From Protula sp. h YS-2021 (Eukaryota > Annelida > Polychaeta > Sabellida > Serpulidae): a stretch of DNA of 64,000 nt. The position numbers and the translations under genes were made by a program. The first letter of the stretch is position 1; the number at the start of each line of letters is the position of its first letter. The stretch covers positions 21,560,352 to 21,624,351 of the forward strand of contig OX457028.1 in assembly GCA_949752745.1 (NCBI GenBank), given 5' to 3'. Under the pieces are notes generated by a model. The model was not told the origin of the DNA, did no database searches, and saw only the letters and a program-made list of their open reading frames with translations. Below are positions 43,135 to 54,905 of the stretch, one piece after another.

Positions 43135-44214
43135 TTGGGGGTGGAGGTCGAAAATGACGTCAAAATTGCTCTATCTCTTACTGTTTTCGAGATAAAGGCC
43201 AACTTCCGGTTTGGGGCTCGAAAGTGACCTGGAGGTCAAGGACACCGGAAGTTATACCTTACGTATCGTCGTATAGGGGGTGGAGGTCGAAAATGACGTC
43301 AAAATTGCTCTATCTCTTACCGTTTTCGAGATAAATCATTGTTTTTCTTAAATAACGTTTTTCGCGATTTGACCTTGACCATCAAGGTCAAGGTCAAACA
43401 TTTTTAACCAGTGCATCAGATCACATCGTCCTTTATATAAGTGTCAGGTTTGGCTTTTCTAGCTTCAACGGCCTTGCTGTAGATGTCTGGAAACTGATTG
43501 ACCTTTTTTTTCGCCACTTGACCTTGACCAGATGACCCTATATACATGTGCCAAGTTTGGTTGGTCTAGCTTCAGCGGTCTTGGAGGAGATATCTGGAAA
43601 CCGATTCGGCGGAAGAAGAAAACAATTTAAAAAAAGGGAGGAAAAAAATAGGCGAAGAATTCAGGCAGTCCATCCCCATTTGGTATTTCCAATGCCAAGT
43701 GGGAAATATTCAGTGTGCAAGGTAGCATATGCCTAGGATTAATAGTTTCGGAGATCTCGCGCGGACAGAACACAAGTCTTACGTTGTAGTTATCTCAAGA
43801 GATCACAGTTTTTGACAAGTCACCATTTTGGCAATTTTTGGCCGATTTGAAAAATAACACGACGTTGCACAACTTCAATGTACATATTTCCACTGTGCGA
43901 GGTAGCACATGCCTAGGATTAATAATTTCGGAGATCTCGCGTGGAAAGCAAACAAGTCTTACGTTGTAGTTATCTCAAGAGATCACAGTTTTTGACAAGT
44001 CGCCATTTTAGCAATTTTTGGCCGATTTGAAAAATAACACGACGTTGCACAACTTCAATGTACATATCTTCACTGTGCAAGGTTGCATATGCCTAGGGTT
44101 AACAGTTTCGGAGATCTTGCGTGGAAACAAAACAGCATCCAAAGTGTGACACGGACGGACGGACGGACAGAGGGCAATCCTGTAGACCCCCGGGCTTGCC
44201 GCGGTTGGGGTCTA
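43135..44214 (+). mobile_element. HINE/pearl-like repeat E4 with 180-bp core units
   Basis: Ends in a hairpin at 44183-44214 (arms TAGACCCC and GGGGTCTA). A GGAC-type tract (reverse (GTCY)n) lies at 44151-44171. The core repeats with a period of 180 bp: ACGTTGTAGTTATCTCAAGA starts at 43781 and 43961, and TTTCGGAGATCT recurs at 43746, 43926 and 44106. The left part (43135-43345) duplicates a block with GAGGTCGAAAATGACGTC. The left border is uncertain. No coding capacity. Confidence 0.65.
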
Positions 44215-44610
44215 AAAACATAACGTCATTTGGAAAATATCGACAAACGAAACATAAGTAAACTTCATGGACCAACATTTTAAAGACTCACGCTAAAGCT
44301 TTAAAAAAACATACGCAGATTTTCCCTGTATTTTTCGCAGCCAATATTTTAATGTATGGCAGTTTCTATGCTTTCGTTTCCCACATTTTAGAAGCCTTCT
44401 CCATTTATTTTGGTTTCTATTCTTTCCTCAACACCTGTCATAAATGAAAAACGCGTTCTCCATATTTTTCGAACGAAAAGTGTTTTGCTTGCGCCCAATT
44501 TTTTTCGGTTTGCCCGTTTGTTTACCCGAAGCAATCCAGGTTTTTGCGTGCATGTTCAAACGATGTATGAACAATGCTTTAGTGAAATAAGAGCCCGTCT
44601 CACTGTTCCT

Positions 44611-44680
44611 CTCAGCGTATCACTATTTCTCTCAGCGTATCACTATTTCTCTCAGAGTATCACTATTCCTCTCACCCTCT
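44611..44680. repeat. 20-bp tandem repeat, ~3.5 copies
   Basis: Units CTCAGCGTATCACTATTTCT start at 44611, 44631 and 44651, with a decayed fourth at 44671. Confidence 0.9.
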
Positions 44681-47600
44681 CACTTACACTCGACCAACTG
44701 CGAACTATTGTTCCAATGTATGAAAATCAAAAACAAGATTTTGATTTATATTTTCAATAGCAGCTATTTTATCAAATTATTATCTTTGGGAGTCATCTGG
44801 AGTAGGGACAAATGACAGGGGGAGGGGCCACCCAACAATTTAGTGATGACCGTATGTGTCCTTGACTTTTTAAAGTGAGCCAGAAACGCGACATGCCAAT
44901 TTGGAAAAATACACCCCCCTCCCCCGCGGGACCGTTGTCTTCCTTATGCATATTTGGTACTTAATGAATGTCCCTAAATGGTCCACTGTTAATCATTAGC
45001 AGTTCCAAAAAGCTTTGGGTGAGGATAAAATAGTTTTTCATCCCCCGCCGGTTCATTAAAATCGCAAAAATGTAATTATCCAAAGGAAGTTTAAAACAAT
45101 TCGAACAAACAAAAAAAATCGACCGGGCGGGTGTATGAGCATATAAAAATGTAAATGGGAAAATTTAAAAGAGAACAAGTTCCTGGAAGGCAGAAAAATG
45201 GTTCAAATACCCTTTTTGACGATAAATTTACTCCAAAATTCCGACTGGGTCTGATGTTGTCGAGAGAAAAAGATATAAATAAATAAATAAAGGAAGAAAG
45301 AAAGAAAGAAATGATCAGCGGCTGCCTGGGTCAATTTTTTAACTAGGGTGAGAAATAAGACTATTTTTCTTCCTTGGATTATAAAGTCCTTTATCTTTTA
45401 GTACACAAGAATAAAAAAGGATAGCCTAGTTTAAATGCTTCTTTATTTAAAAACTAAAGATATATCTAAAAAGAAATAAATTATTTTGCAGATGCTCAAC
45501 AATACTGAAACAAAACAGTAGAAAAATAGCTGGAATTTAAAATAGGCCCCTCCAAGAATTTCCAGGCGTATGTTTAGTTGCTTTACTGGTAAAACTCCGA
45601 GTGAAAAAAGTTGGACCTTGACTCTCAATTTTTATACACTAGATTGTAATAATTTCGGTGATTATGGTGATTATGATGATCTTTCGGGTAAAGGTTTTTG
45701 AGGGTTTTTCAAGAATGCTGAAACCATCTGTCATCCGGCGAATGACCGGTCAACATGTCCAACCAAAAGTAGGGCTGAAGCGTTTTATTTAGAAAGTCCT
45801 TGGTGCACATGATTACGGTTGCCGGCACGGCGAACATACATGAAATGAAAAGGTTTCGGATTATCTTGACCTTCAATTTTTATGTGTGATGGGACTATAG
45901 TATTGTACGTTGTTAGACGTCCAATCACACAAATGTGAATTATGCCGAAAATGTTGACATTTTGACGCGTTTTAGTCACAACCAAGCCATTCTACCACAG
46001 CACAGGGTAGAAATTCATATAATTCTAACAACATTTTGAAATCGGCAAAATGTGTGAACTTGAAAACAGTTCTACGTGACCAGATTCCTGTGAGAAGTTA
46101 GCAGTTCACCAATGTGCTAAGAGAACAAGATTGCACGTGCAATCTTAACGTGTTTGCTGGTTTTGCAGGAAATCACCTTAATCCAAACTAAAACCAGATA
46201 ATTTAACTCATGGTTACCACTTCTGTCTTTCACAAATGAGTTATTACTTAAAAAAGACGTTTTTATCGTATCTGTTTAAAATGGAGTGTTGAATTATTGA
46301 AGTAGAAAGTAAGGCAATCAAAAGTGACTATTGTCCAATTCGTATATGCAATGAAACAACTTATGTATTTATTCTTTAAAAAAAAGATGCTTTCTTCTCA
46401 ACAATAGACCAATGTATAGAGTTTTGATTAAAGTTTATTTGAACGCCTGTGAGATGACGTTGCGGGGAAGTTATTGATTACGTCTTTTTTCTCCAGTTAG
46501 GGGAGTTCTTGAGGATTTGGTTGGGGTGGCAGATACACTCTGATGCACCTGGCCTCAAATGGCTTCGGGCTGGCCTCTAATATATTTAGCTGGTGCATGT
46601 GAATGAAGTCTGCGGATTTGTTGTTATTAATGTGTCACTGAATCACCTCATGGGAATGGTCTGGGAGAAAGGCGATATAATCCAAACTACACCAGATAAT
46701 CTAGTTCATATTTACCGCTTCTGCACGAAAAAACATTATCTTGTTCAAAGTTGCGTTAGAATAAAAAAATTGACGTCCGTCAAATCCGGCGTATATTTTC
46801 TGGAGAAAGTCTGTGTGTTTATTGCCATTCTAGACACGGCCCTAACCACGTAGTGCTAGGATAACCTTGTTGTCATTTGTTGTGGTTGCACTGATCGTGT
46901 GTAACGTCACTGATCAGTAAAAATTGGGTCAACTGGGAAATGCAATCGTCTCCAAAGCCGTGTGCAAAAAGTGGAAGAAAAGATCTCCAGGTTTGTGAAG
47001 AAAGGACATAGAATTATAACAAAAACATGTACAATTAGAGTTCATATATGCTGATATCTATAGCAGAGGTAAGTAACACAGTAGGTAGAAAACAATTGTC
47101 ATAAAAACTGAAAAAATTGTCGCATTTTCTACGAGTCATTTGAATTTTTGTGTCCAAATATCAACCGGCTAATCGTATGCTTAAGGAAAATTACCGATAA
47201 ATTTTCGATTAATTTTACTTGTTAATTTTGAAGGTTTTGCTGTAGATCTAGAAATCTAGCATTTGCAAACATTTAGAGTCTGATTTTCTGAGAAAGCTCT
47301 GACGCGTATTTGCATCGCTTGGCTTGTGCAAAAAGTAAAATTCCTTCAGGCCTTAAGATATGTACGAGGGAGAGGAGATGGAATTGGCTAGAGTAGATCG
47401 TAATTGGTGACAACAAAATGCTAAATTCCAACTCCAGCAAATAAGCCAGTTGCAAGTTTTGGAACCCTATCGACTTTAATATACATCATTTTGTGATATT
47501 TGACAAAATAAATTTGTTTTGAACCACGGAAGATGTTCTTTTTCATTTCACCAATTTGGATCTACTGTAGCCATTCGTTCTCCTCTCCCTTGAAGTGAAT

Positions 47601-47685
47601 TTAGTCAAAGCTGCACTCCGCCTCTAACAAATTAATGAGGACGCAAAAATTGTACACACTTCTCAACTCTCAGCGTCCGTCGTTT
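44681..47685. other. 3 kb without a supported gene
   Basis: AT-rich, with a GAAA/AAAT simple repeat at 45274-45310. A diverged direct repeat of about 60 bp (TAATCCAAACTA to TTACC-CTTCTG) occurs at about 46181-46228 and 46678-46723. Nothing else recognised. Confidence 0.4.
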
Positions 47686-47689
47686 TTTT

Positions 47690-48000
47690 TTGTTTGCCGC
47701 CGACCAGGGCTTGAGGCTCCGGAGGGGATTATATGGGTTTGCCCGTCTGTCCGTCCATCCAGCCGTCCGTCTGCCCATCATCGGCAGTAACGACCACACT
47801 GATAATACGTTTTCTGTGCTATTTGGCATATGGATGACCTGATATAATGCGTACGCAAGGCTTAACCATTTCAAAATCACCATCGGGGTTGATTTTGAAA
47901 TCGATCAAAAATTCGCGGGGTTTTTCCTACAGGAGGATTTTCCAGGAGGGAGTTTTCGGGCGAAGAGGTGGGCGGGGGGGAGGGGGTTCCGTCACCACCC
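47690..48000 (-). mobile_element. Probable HINE/pearl-like fragment E5
   Basis: A (GTCY)n-type tract, GTCTGTCCGTCCATCC and GTCCGTCTG, lies at 47741-47775 and is preceded by a GC-rich palindromic patch (CTCCGGAG). This is the order seen in the clearer copies. The body is diverged and borders are unclear. Confidence 0.4.
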
Positions 48001-48332
48001 TGACGTCGTCAAAACCCTGAAATCCAGTGGATCAAGTCGAAAGTTCTCTGGCAAGGTTTTCTGGCAATTTTCGTGCTGTTTTGCATCAGTGTGCACTGTA
48101 GCGGCTATATATTAAGCAGTTATTTGCAACAGAACAACTTGGAGAATTTAACCATTTTTGTCACAGAGAGCGGTTTCTAACCCCGAGCCCTGGTGACCGA
48201 TTGAACGCCAGACCAAACAACACAGACCACACGTAGTTAAAGACTAACGACATCGCCACCCTGAACGCCAGTCGGAAAAGTTGAATGGTTTCCTCTCATC
48301 AAATATACAGGCGAGTTTAATGTGTGGTTTTT

Positions 48333-48745
48333 AGACCAGCCGACTACGGCGGGCTGGTCTTGTCACATCAATAGAGGGGGATCCGTCGTCTGTATGTACG
48401 TTGCACGTGTGTAAACTTTTACTAAAATGCTTCTTTTTTTGATTGGATTCCTTTCAACGTTTGTAAGAATTTTCTCTAAGCAGCCCTCTCTTGAAAAATT
48501 GGCCAAATAGGGGCATATTTTAAAATTTATTGGCATTTAATTTTAAAAATGTTTCTTCTCCCACAATTTCGATTGCATTTCTTTCCAAATTTGTACGAAT
48601 GTTCCCTAAGTAGGGCTCTCTTGATAAATTGTTTCTATTGGCGATCCACCAAAAATTGGCCAAATGGGGGCATTCATAATTTTTTGGTTTGCCAATTTTC
48701 AAAATGCTTCTTCTCCCACAATTTTGATAGATTTGAATAGAATAG
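48333..48745 (-). mobile_element. HINE-like repeat E6 with AGACCAGCC hairpin
   Basis: Starts with a hairpin at 48333-48360 (arms AGACCAGCC and GGCTGGTCT). The body repeats a block with AAAATGCTTCTTCTCCCACA and AATTGGCCAAAT two to three times, at about 48425, 48547 and 48708. The same hairpin arms head the element at 54332. It ends where the 51-bp satellite begins. Confidence 0.6.
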
Positions 48746-48754
48746 AATAATAAT

Positions 48755-49187
48755 CGCGCATCAAGGTAAGTAAAATAACCATGCGCACTGGTCCGAAATG
48801 CCAACTGCGCATCGACGCAAGTTAAATGAACATGCGCACTGGTTCGAAATGCCAACCGCGTATCAACGCAAGTTAAATAAAACATGCGCACTGGTCTAAA
48901 AATAAGGAACGCGCATTAACGCCAGCTAAATAAATATGTGCAGTGGTCCGAAATGTGTACCGCGCATCAACGCAAGCTAAATAAACATGCGCACTGGTCC
49001 AAAATGCGAACCGCTCATCAGCGGAAGTTGAATAAACATGCGTATTAGTCCGAAATGCGAATCGCGCATCGACGCAAGTTAAATGAACATGCGCACTGGT
49101 CCAAAATGCGAACCGCATATCGACACAAGTTGCATAAACATGCGCACTGGTCTTAAATAAGAACCGCGCATCAGCGCAAAATTAAAA
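48755..49187. repeat. 51-bp satellite array, first block
   Basis: About eight diverged monomers of the type GCGCATCAACGCAAGTTAAA plus TAAACATGCGCACTGGTCCG plus AAATGCGAACC. The array is cut by the repeat at 49188. Confidence 0.93.
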
Positions 49188-49688
49188 TATAGGCATCAGA
49201 GATGCAAAGCCCCCAACCAGCGATTTATGTTCAAGCATTCGGAATTGAAACTGATATGCAGTTATGTGATTGCACGGCACTGTACAATACACGAAAAATT
49301 GCCTAAGTTCAGAGGGTCACAATTTCGAAAATTTTGATCGATCAAACTGAAACCTTGACGTTGCACATCTTCAATATATATTCTTTCACTGTGCAAAGTT
49401 TCATAGCTTTACATCAAAGCGTTCATGTCGAAGTGATGTGTACAAAGTCGCCTTTATGCCAGTGTAATACACGAAAAATTGCCTACGTTCAGAGGACCAT
49501 AATTTCGACAATTTTTAGTCGATCAAACTGAGACTTTGACGTTGCCCACCTTTTAAATTCTTTCACTGTGTTAAATTTGAAAACTATCCCACCTCGAAAA
49601 CTTAACATTTTGATGAGTACAAAATATAGCACCCCAAATGCTAACAGACGGACGGACGGACTAACCGATAGCAATAGCCCTCAGCCAA
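49188..49688 (+). mobile_element. HINE/pearl-like repeat E2 inside the satellite
   Basis: Two core units with a period of 180 bp (ACGAAAAATTGCCTA at 49291 and 49471) are followed by an ACGG-type tract at 49645-49665. Satellite sequence lies on both sides. The core wording (GACGTTGC, CTTCAATATAT, TTTCACTGTG) is shared with E3 and E4. No clear terminal hairpin. Confidence 0.6.
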
Positions 49689-49712
49689 AAACTGCGCATC
49701 AACGCAAGTTAA
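49689..49712. repeat. 51-bp satellite fragment between two insertions
   Basis: About half a monomer (ACTGCGCATCAACGCAAG) is left between E2 and E3. Confidence 0.88.
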
Positions 49713-50313
49713 CCAAGTTATCAGTAAAACTGATGACTGTCCCCCGCCACGAACTATGGTCGAATTGAAAAATAATGCGATGTCGTGCAACTTCAATATA
49801 TGTATTTTCACTGTGGCAACAGTCAAAAGACAGGGTTGAATAGCGGCTGAGATTTCGCGTGCACAAAGTTGCACTGTAGGCAACAGAAATACAGAAAAAT
49901 GGTCTATCTTTTGAACAAGTCGGCATTTCGTCATTTTTTGGTCGAATCGAAAAATAATGCAACGTCGCACAACTTCAATGTATATATTTTCACTGTAGCA
50001 ACAATCAAAAGCCAGGATTGAATAGCGGCTGAGATATCGCGTGCACAAAGTTGCACTGTAGGCAACAGAAATACAGAAAACATTGCCTATTTTCAACAAG
50101 TCGTGATTTCGTCATTTTGTGGTCGAATCGAAAAATAATACGACGCCGCACAACTTCAATATATTTATTTTCACTGTAGCACAAATCAAAGGCAGGCTTG
50201 AATAGCGGCTGAGATATCGCTTGCACAAATCTGTGCTTCCAAATGTCGCCAGACGGACGGACAGAACCGAATATTATAGTCCCCCGCTCCGTGCTACGCG
50301 GCGGCGAGGGACT
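49713..50313 (+). mobile_element. HINE/pearl-like repeat E3 inserted in the satellite
   Basis: Starts at or just before TATCAGTAAAACTGA (49719), as in E1, and ends in a hairpin at 50278-50313 with arms AGTCCC and GGGACT. The core repeats about 2.8 times with a period of 180-182 bp (GCACAAAGTTGCACTGTAGG at 49861 and 50043). A GACGGACGGACAG tract lies at 50252-50266. Satellite monomer sequence stops at GTTAA (49712) and resumes at AATAAGCATGCGC (50314), so the insertion point is nearly base-exact. Confidence 0.72.
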
Positions 50314-50450
50314 AATAAGCATGCGCACTGGTCCGAAATGCGAACCGCGCGACAATGCATGTTAAATAAACATGCGCACTAGCCCGAATAGCGAACCGCA
50401 CGCCAACGCAAGGTAAATGAACATGCGCACTGTTACGAAATGCAAACCCA
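50314..50450. repeat. 51-bp satellite, block right of E3
   Basis: Two and a half diverged monomers, ending in CCCAACAAAACAA just before the target duplication of the next element. Confidence 0.9.
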
Positions 50451-50467
50451 ACAAAACAATACATATC

Positions 50468-51350
50468 TATGGAATGCCGTTTTCACATTTATTAGGGAAT
50501 TATTGATATCAACAATTAATTTTTGATATCAGAAATTGAATTCTTGATATCAAGAATTAATTTTTGATCTCAAAAAATCCATATTTTGATATCAGGAATT
50601 AATTTTTGCTATCTGTAATTGTATTTTTGATATCTCTAAATGTATTCTTGATCTCAAAAATAATTTTTGATATCAATAAATATTTAGAGATATCAAGAAA
50701 TATTTATTGGTATCAAAAATGATTTAATGATATCTAAAATTGATTTTTTGAGCTCAAAAATTCAATTCTTGATAGCAAAAATGGAATATTTGAGGGCAAA
50801 ATATCAATTTTGAGCTCAATAATTCATTTTTCCTTTATTGATATCAAGAATTTATTTCAAATATCATTATTACAGAATGAGACTTTTTTAATTTGCATTT
50901 TGAAATCTGCAAATGATTTTTTGATCTCAAAATTGATTTTTGATATCAAAATATCAGTCTATTTTTTAATAACAAATTCAGAAGTACACATCTGTAAATT
51001 AGTAATGACTGGTCCTTGTACACAGAATCTTTCTTAAATTTTTTTTTACTCCATGAAAAGAAGCAATTCTTGTGATCAAAAAGTGTGTTGTTATTATTGA
51101 TCTCAATAATTCAAGTTTTCATCTCCAAAATTTAATTCACGATTCGTTAAATTTTATGTAAATGTGTGTCTCTCTTAGGATTTTTTACGTTTGTAAATTT
51201 GATTTTTCGATCTCAAAAATAAATTTGTGCCATTTTAAATTCATTTAATGATAGCAAAATATACATTATTGAGATCTACATTGATTTCTTGATATCTTTA
51301 ATTATATTTTGCTATCAAAAATAAGCATTAAATGTTAAAACGGCATTCCA
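50468..51350. mobile_element. 883-bp TIR element filled with GATATC palindromes
   Basis: Termini are inverted: TATGGAATGCCGTTTT on the left and AAAACGGCATTCCA on the right; similarity continues through ACATTTA. The 8-bp sequence TACATATC flanks it directly at 50460-50467 and 51351-51358, a target-site duplication. The interior is a dense field of diverged 20-30 bp palindromic units around TTGATATCAA and variants (GATCTC, GAGCTC, GCTATC). No coding capacity. Target length of 8 bp would fit hAT or related superfamilies; this is inference. Confidence 0.85.
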
Positions 51351-51462
51351 TACATATCAAAACATTAAAACTCAAGTAATAATGTTTTAGATCCCGGTGT
51401 TTTCTTCTTGTCAAAAGGCAAACACAAACTTGTATTCTTCCTTAAAGTGACTGTGTATGTCC

Positions 51463-51784
51463 TACCAGAGATACACAAGATGTGTTTCCCATTTTTCTGG
51501 GAAACCAATCTTTGTATGTATTTATTGGTCTATGTTCGGGTTCGTTGCTAAATTAATTATTTAGCTGGCTCTTTGCCATCTCGTCTTTTGAAGCCCAAAT
51601 TTTTCAATTTTTCAGGAAAACTCCCTTGCTCATGCACACTCAGATTGGTCTTATCGCTTTTTGAGAGCTGAAACTTTGTTCTTTGACAAACTTGTACAAT
51701 GTGACTACCACTTTATGGCAACCATACAAACCTATTCACACGTGATTCACTAGATCTCGGCTGGTCACAATGTCCCTGGACATT
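51463..51784 (+). mobile_element. Hairpin-ended repeat E10 (AATGTCC family)
   Basis: Starts TACCAGAGATACA, includes a TTTCCC/GGGAAA hairpin near 51487-51508 and ends in the perfect palindrome AATGTCC-CT-GGACATT at 51769-51784. Its first 240 bp are homologous to 58087-58320 and its copies, at perhaps 80 percent identity by eye. Confidence 0.6.
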
Positions 51785-52156
51785 CTTGTTTTATAAGTGT
51801 CCAGATTTTTGGTAGTTTTAGTGAACATTGGCAATCGAATCCCTTTTTGCGAGCCTTTACTTTACGAACTGGTAATTTTGTGTCGCTTTTGTGATGGTTT
51901 TACTAAAGATCACAAAATATACATAACTCTGGTTAACACGTTAATGTCATTAATTATTTTATTCCTAAGCAGTGATTTTTTGAGCTCAGCTCACTTTTGT
52001 GTGTGGGTTCTTCCCATCACTTACAGGCCTATGTGTGTCTTGAACAATTTTTCCATTCCGGGCCAGTCGCTTTGAAATTTGACAGGAATGTACACCAGAA
52101 GCCAATGCAAGAGGTTTCTGCCAAATAAAATTTTGTCAAAATTGGTAGGTTTCTCC

Positions 52157-52790
52157 TTTATACCCCATGGAATGGAGGGATATAGTTTTGAATTTTTCGG
52201 TCTGTCCGTCTGTCTGTCCGCCTGTCACGTTTCAGTCTCAAGCGCCTACAGGCCACATTAATAGATGGATTCATTTCAAATTTTGTACACGGCTTCTCTT
52301 GACCCTTCCGCAGTGCAGTGACTAAGAACTTTCCGGATCGATAAAAAAATTGACAAAATGGCGGACTTTTGAAAATCGGCACTGGACCTAGCGTATATAC
52401 GGCAGTCTCACGCACGTACAGGCCGCATTGATAGATGGATTCGTTTCAAACTTTGTACACGTCTTTTCTGGACCCTTCCCCAGTGCAGTAACCAAAAATT
52501 TTTGGGATCGGAAAAAAATTGAAAAATGGCGGACTTTTGAAAATTGCACTGAACTCGGCGTATATGCGGTAATCTCACGCGCCTACAGGCTACATTGATG
52601 GATGGATTAGTTTCAAATTTTGTACACTGTTTCTTTGGACCCTTTCGCAGTGCAGGAACTAAAAATTTTCAGGATGGGACTAAAATTTACCAAACTGAGG
52701 ATTTTTCATAATCGCCGCTGTGCTTAGCGTAGATACGGCCGTCTCATGGATTGATTCGTTTAAAAGTTAGACACTACGTCTACCTATCGT
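52157..52790 (-). mobile_element. HINE/pearl-like repeat E9 with ~170-bp core units
   Basis: Opens with an imperfect hairpin (TATACCCC and GGGATATA, 52159-52184), then a clean (GTCY)n tract, GTCTGTCCGTCTGTCTGTCC, at 52200-52219. It then has three and a half core units with a period of 166-170 bp; CTACAGGC-type anchors are at about 52247, 52417 and 52583. Each unit holds GATGGATTCATTTCAAA and TTTGTACAC. This is the clearest copy of the common architecture. Confidence 0.72.
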
Positions 52791-53354
52791 TCCACTTTTA
52801 AATTTTGCGCAGTCAACACGCAACAGTCTTACACACACCATATCGTACTCCTCGAGACGTAGTCTAGTTCATTTTTGTAATGCCTTCGCTTTACGGCTGG
52901 GCACAATGTCCACGGGCATTCTTGTTAAAGAATCAATTTATTCTTGTTAAAGAATCAATTCAATATGCATAAGTCGGTTAAAAATTTGCGGAACAATGGG
53001 ACTGTCCAAATTTTGTTGTCACATTTTCTGAGCCCTTGGCTCGAATCATTTTGTCATTTGCATATTCTGGTGGAAATCACTGGCAATGAAAATGGCTAAT
53101 TTTTCAAAACATGTTGCCTTTGAAAGTTTCAGAGATTCAGTTTTTCAAAATGATTCTTCTTTATGTTGTTTTAATCATTTGCTTTCAGGTGTAGTCCAAG
53201 GTTAGGTATTTCTTGGAAATTACTTTTTTTGGGATTCGATCCCACAAGCCTTTTGATACTTGATTAACCAGATCTCAGCTGGTCACAATGTCCCCGGACA
53301 TCCTTGTTTTCTTTTCTTTTTCAACTTTTGAAAGATGGCAGTGCTGTAGTGCGT
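52791..53354. other. Decayed copies of the AATGTCC-ended repeat
   Basis: Two further terminal palindromes of the E10 type occur at 52905-52920 (imperfect) and 53287-53301. The second is preceded by the same AGATCTC-GCTGGTCAC wording as in E10. Sequence between them is AT-rich with no gene. Confidence 0.5.
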
Positions 53355-54000
53355 TTCATTTTAGAATAACACAGATTTTAGCCATAACTTTTTGAGTTCG
53401 GGTTGTAACTGTAAAATGTATTGTTACAAATACTAGTCCCTCACACAATTCGGATTAAAAATTGCTTACACCTCTGTACCTGGGGGCATACCACCCACAC
53501 AGGCAACGGAAAGAGTGAAGCCCACTTTCAGTTTCTGTAGTATCCCAACAGGAATAACTAATGCAATAGAATAAAAAATAGAATTAAAACAAACGACTCG
53601 CACATGGTAATGTTTTCGTCCAGTAAAAGGACACACTGTATGTTTCACAAAATTTCATTATTATTTGTGCTTCAATGACGTCCGTTTGGAATATTTATAG
53701 ATCAAAATAGATTCTATACATGATCATCCGATTAAACACCATACTGGGGTACCTGTTATGTAAATTTTACATGGCCCATCATATAATGAATAACAGGGTT
53801 ATTGCACTGTTTTACCATTTTTCTGGGGGAATTGGGAGCCCTCCCCTTTGTAAGCTCCTTATCACGATATTTCTTTATTATCACATGAGTAGCATCAGTA
53901 ACTGTAACTATTATTCTATGTGTGATTTCACAAAAATTTCACCATTCATAACTTTACCGGATCAAAGTTATGGCAAAAATCTGTGTTGTTCTAAAATGAA
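53355..54000. mobile_element. Possible short inverted-repeat element
   Basis: Left arm 53355-53393 (TTCATTTTAGAATAACACAG...) and right arm about 53964-54000 are inverted copies at roughly 85 percent identity, including GCCATAACTTT. The centre of about 570 bp has no coding signal. Similarity does not clearly continue to sharp ends and no target duplication is seen. Confidence 0.45.
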
Positions 54001-54095
54001 ATGGACGGTGGTTTAAGTGTTGTGATGTAAGCTGAGCATGGCCGTTGGGCAGGTTTGTATATTCCGCTGTGCTTAACGATTTTCTAAAACGGCCT

Positions 54096-54252
54096 TGACG
54101 AGCCCTTAACGGGTCTTGACGAACCCTTGACTAGCTTTCTCGAGCCGTTGACGAGTCTTGACGAGCCGTTGACGAGTCTTGACGAACCCTAGACGAGTCT
54201 TCACGAACCCTTGACGAGTCTTCTCGAGGCCTTGACGTGTATTGACGAGCGC
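54096..54252. repeat. TTGACGAG tandem repeat
   Basis: About ten units of 14-16 bp such as TTGACGAGTC and TTGACGAACCC, partly arranged as ~29-bp dimers (GAGCCGTTGACGAGTC). Confidence 0.88.
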
Positions 54253-54331
54253 ATTAAGCCTTTACTGTCTTAACAGTTCTTCGATTAATCTCTCGTTTTT
54301 GGTTGTAGTTGTTTGTGACTAACCTGCGCAT

Positions 54332-54895
54332 AGACCAGCCAACTGTATCGGGCTGGTCTTATCAGTGGCTGCATCTGTCGCTCTATGTACGTATGTAAGC
54401 AAGCCTTTACGTAAAATGCCTCTTCTCTTGCATATTTTCCACATCCTTCTTCTCCCACTATATTGGTCGTTTTCCAGTCAAATTTTTTAGGATTCTTAAT
54501 TACATGGTTCGCTCTGTAAAGTTTACTTTGCCTTGCGGTTCACCAAAAATTGGCCGAACAGGAGGTATTTATAATTTTCTATAGCCAAATTTCCAAATGC
54601 TTCGCCTCCCACAGCTTTAATCGGATTACCTTCAAATTTTGCATGAGTATTCACTGAGTAGCTTATTAAGAAATTTTTTAGTGTCCAGTTTTCAAAAATT
54701 CTTCCTCTTTCGCAATTTTTGTGGGATTAAAAAAGTTGTAAAATATTTCCTAGATGGTTCTCTTTTGAAAATTGCTTTTTCTCGCTAAAATTGGTCAAGT
54801 GTGAAATTTTTATTCATTTTTTTCTTCCACAGCTTTGATTTGATTGCTTTCAAATTTTGCATGAGTATTTACTGTTTAAATCGCTTTTGACCCAT
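54332..54895 (-). mobile_element. HINE-like repeat E7 with AGACCAGCC hairpin
   Basis: Hairpin at 54332-54359 (AGACCAGCC and GGCTGGTCT), followed by body repeats with TTCTCCCAC, AATTGGCC and TTCAAATTTTGCATGAGTAT. It is the second copy of the E6 family, giving independent support for the hairpin as a true end. Confidence 0.6.
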
Positions 54896-54905
54896 TAGTT
54901 TTTAG

